A stretch of 64,000 bases of DNA from Todiramphus chloris collaris (lineage: Eukaryota > Chordata > Aves > Coraciiformes > Alcedinidae), in contig JANVCC010000072.1 in the NCBI GenBank assembly GCA_025345505.1, forward strand, positions 2,639,856 to 2,703,855, read 5' to 3'. The notes beneath the pieces were generated by a model. That model was not told where the DNA came from, did no database searches, and saw only the letters and a program-made list of their open reading frames with translations. Made by a program: the position numbers and the translations under genes. Of the stretch, positions 62,223 to 64,000 are shown one piece after another (positions within the stretch are counted from its first letter, which is position 1; every line of letters begins with the position of its first letter).

Positions 62223-64000
62223 AATGTGAATGTTTTGCATAGTAGTGGTCTGGTTTAGAACAAAACTATACACGGAATGATTAAGTAACAACTACATGAT
62301 TACCAGAACACATGGGTAATCTGCCAGCTGGTAGCTAATGCACAGAACTCCATGGAAATCTAGGTGGTCTTTCATGATCTGTTTTAGACTTTCAGGTTGA
62401 GCTTGGCTAATGTCTAGGAGAAATTTTCAAAAGCACACTGTTCTCTTCCATACCTATGTTCAACGTTTTAAGACAGGTCTATTTATATAAATAGAGGAGG
62501 ACAAAGATTACATTTGAATCATTTACTCTGAGCATTAATCATTAGTTTGCCTCCTGGGTTTGGTCTGGAGCGCTCCGGCTAATTTTCCAACCCAAATTCA
62601 GGCAGCATGCTCAGGACAGTTTCCTATAAACACTGTTGACAAGCTTTTGCTTTGTCTGACCTACACAGTCTCCATGTGTTGAAACAACTCCACAGAACCT
62701 TATGGTGCACAGCAAAGCTTACACCCCTCAATTCCACTCTTAAAACCACGCTCTGGTGAGCTGCAACACAACTCTCACATTGTTTCTGACAGTTTGTCCT
62801 AAAAAAAAACCCTACAAAAAAATTAACAGTTATCTCTTAGGGTCATAGGAACATCACATGTACCCATGAAAGCCAGAGGCACAACGTAGTCGGTATGGAC
62901 AGAGCCCGACAGCTACGGGAGAGTCTCAAGCAGTGTGGGTGTGAGCCAGCATGTGTCACCCCAGGGCCAGGGTCTGAAACAGTCCCTGGCATTATTTTAT
63001 TGAGCACTGTAGACACGCACATTATAGACAGTGTGGTCTGTCAGGGAGTCAGGTTTCAATGAGTTTTAAAGGAGCCTGACGTTTGTACTCTGTATAGGAA
63101 TCATTTCAATTGGAAGTAGGTTTTTAAATCAGGAAACTTTTTTTTTGTTTGATTTTCTAAGATGTCTAAATGGTATGTAAATTTCCAAATTAAGAATAAC
63201 GAAGAATGCCAAATCACATACCCAGAAGTTAGGAAATGCTATCTCTAGCATTGATGGTGCAAACTGGATTCACATATGTTCTATGTATTATTCATAGTTT
63301 CATGACTAACGGGGTTTGTGGGTTTTTTTCTCCTCCCATGGGGCTGTACAGCTTTCCATCTACTAAAAAAGGGACTGAGAAACCACGATATCCTAGCTCA
63401 GGCAAGGATTTGGGGGTTCTGAGCTTCCAAGAGTACAGCTGCACAGAATGGGTCTTCTCTGTGGTAGACTTCACAGCCAAGGGCGTTCAGACTTCACAAC
63501 ACCTTGCTATTTGAGCCATCAGGAGAACAGGACCAGATCAGGCTTCCTGTGGGAGCCCCAGGTGGGCTGCATCAAAAGCTCTCTAAACCAGAGACATCTC
63601 CCTCCATGACTATTTCCCTGAACTGGAGTTTTCTGGTATTTTGGAATACTCCCACCTACCTCTAGGCCAGAATGACAGAAACCAATCCGAGCCTGTAACA
63701 AAATTATTTATAGAGTAGAACATACAGAAACAACTAAAAGAGCTTGAATAAGTCTACACCAATGTCCCTGCTGCTTCTGTCACTAGCTAGCTCAGGTACT
63801 GACAGTGCAGGAGAGTCAGCAGTGTAGACTGAAGTGCAAAAGGCTGAATGCATAAATGAGCCTGCACGCTTGGATTGTGTAATTGTATTGCTAATAAATG
63901 AACCACGTGGTTTCGAGTTAATTTGGTGCCATCTGTATGAACAGCAACTGCCTTTTGATTAAAATGCTGTATTAGAAAAACTGTCCTGCCTATAAAATAA
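62223..64000. other. Unique non-coding DNA
   Basis: No gene or transposon recognised up to the window end. ORFs at 63236-63514 (plus) and 63519-63701 (minus) show no known motif. Confidence 0.6.

Noticed and set aside
1..64000. tRNA, snRNA or rRNA genes
   Set aside because: I saw no T-loop GGTTCRANYCC box with a matching A box, and no U6- or rRNA-like conserved blocks on either strand.

Overview
The window looks like a gene-poor stretch of a bird nuclear chromosome. The main evidence is at least ten fragments of CR1, the dominant non-LTR retrotransposon of birds and reptiles. Several end in the diagnostic tail of short ATTCTATGA-like repeats. There is also a solo LTR of an avian endogenous retrovirus. 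Base composition is moderately AT-rich, with many A- or T-homopolymers and short microsatellites. There are no closely packed ORFs, ribosome-binding sites or operons. I cannot name the species. A run of 10 N inside a minisatellite shows this is an assembled scaffold.

Layout. 1-8 kb is unique non-coding DNA with simple repeats and one weak candidate exon. 8-16.5 kb is the repeat-rich part: a CR1 linker piece on the minus strand (about 8.1-8.3 kb), an LTR-like stretch (about 9.4-9.7 kb), two minus-strand CR1 copies (10.8-11.2 and 11.7-13.0 kb), a well-preserved solo LTR with TATA box and poly(A) signal (13.5-14.2 kb), and an internally deleted plus-strand CR1 (15.6-16.4 kb). 16.5-28 kb is mostly unique and holds a pyrimidine-rich tract, a 22-bp minisatellite interrupted by the assembly gap, and a splice-site/ORF/poly(A) combination near 26.1-26.7 kb that could be a terminal exon. 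28-41 kb holds a CR1 endonuclease-to-linker piece, a tiny CR1 tail, two adjacent CR1 copies of different subfamilies (34.3-35.7 kb) and another CR1 3' end (40.5-41.0 kb). 41-64 kb is mostly unique, with inverted repeats, microsatellites, a purine-rich domain and one old CR1 3' end (61.8-62.2 kb).

I found no recognisable host protein-coding gene, tRNA, rRNA, CRISPR array or new gene system. The only protein homology I recognise is to broken CR1 ORF2 (endonuclease plus reverse transcriptase). The longest ORFs outside CR1 (about 150 codons) are what chance would give in 64 kb of six-frame sequence. The window is best read as intergenic or long-intron DNA. The retroelements are decayed and the genes do not act together in any pathway.
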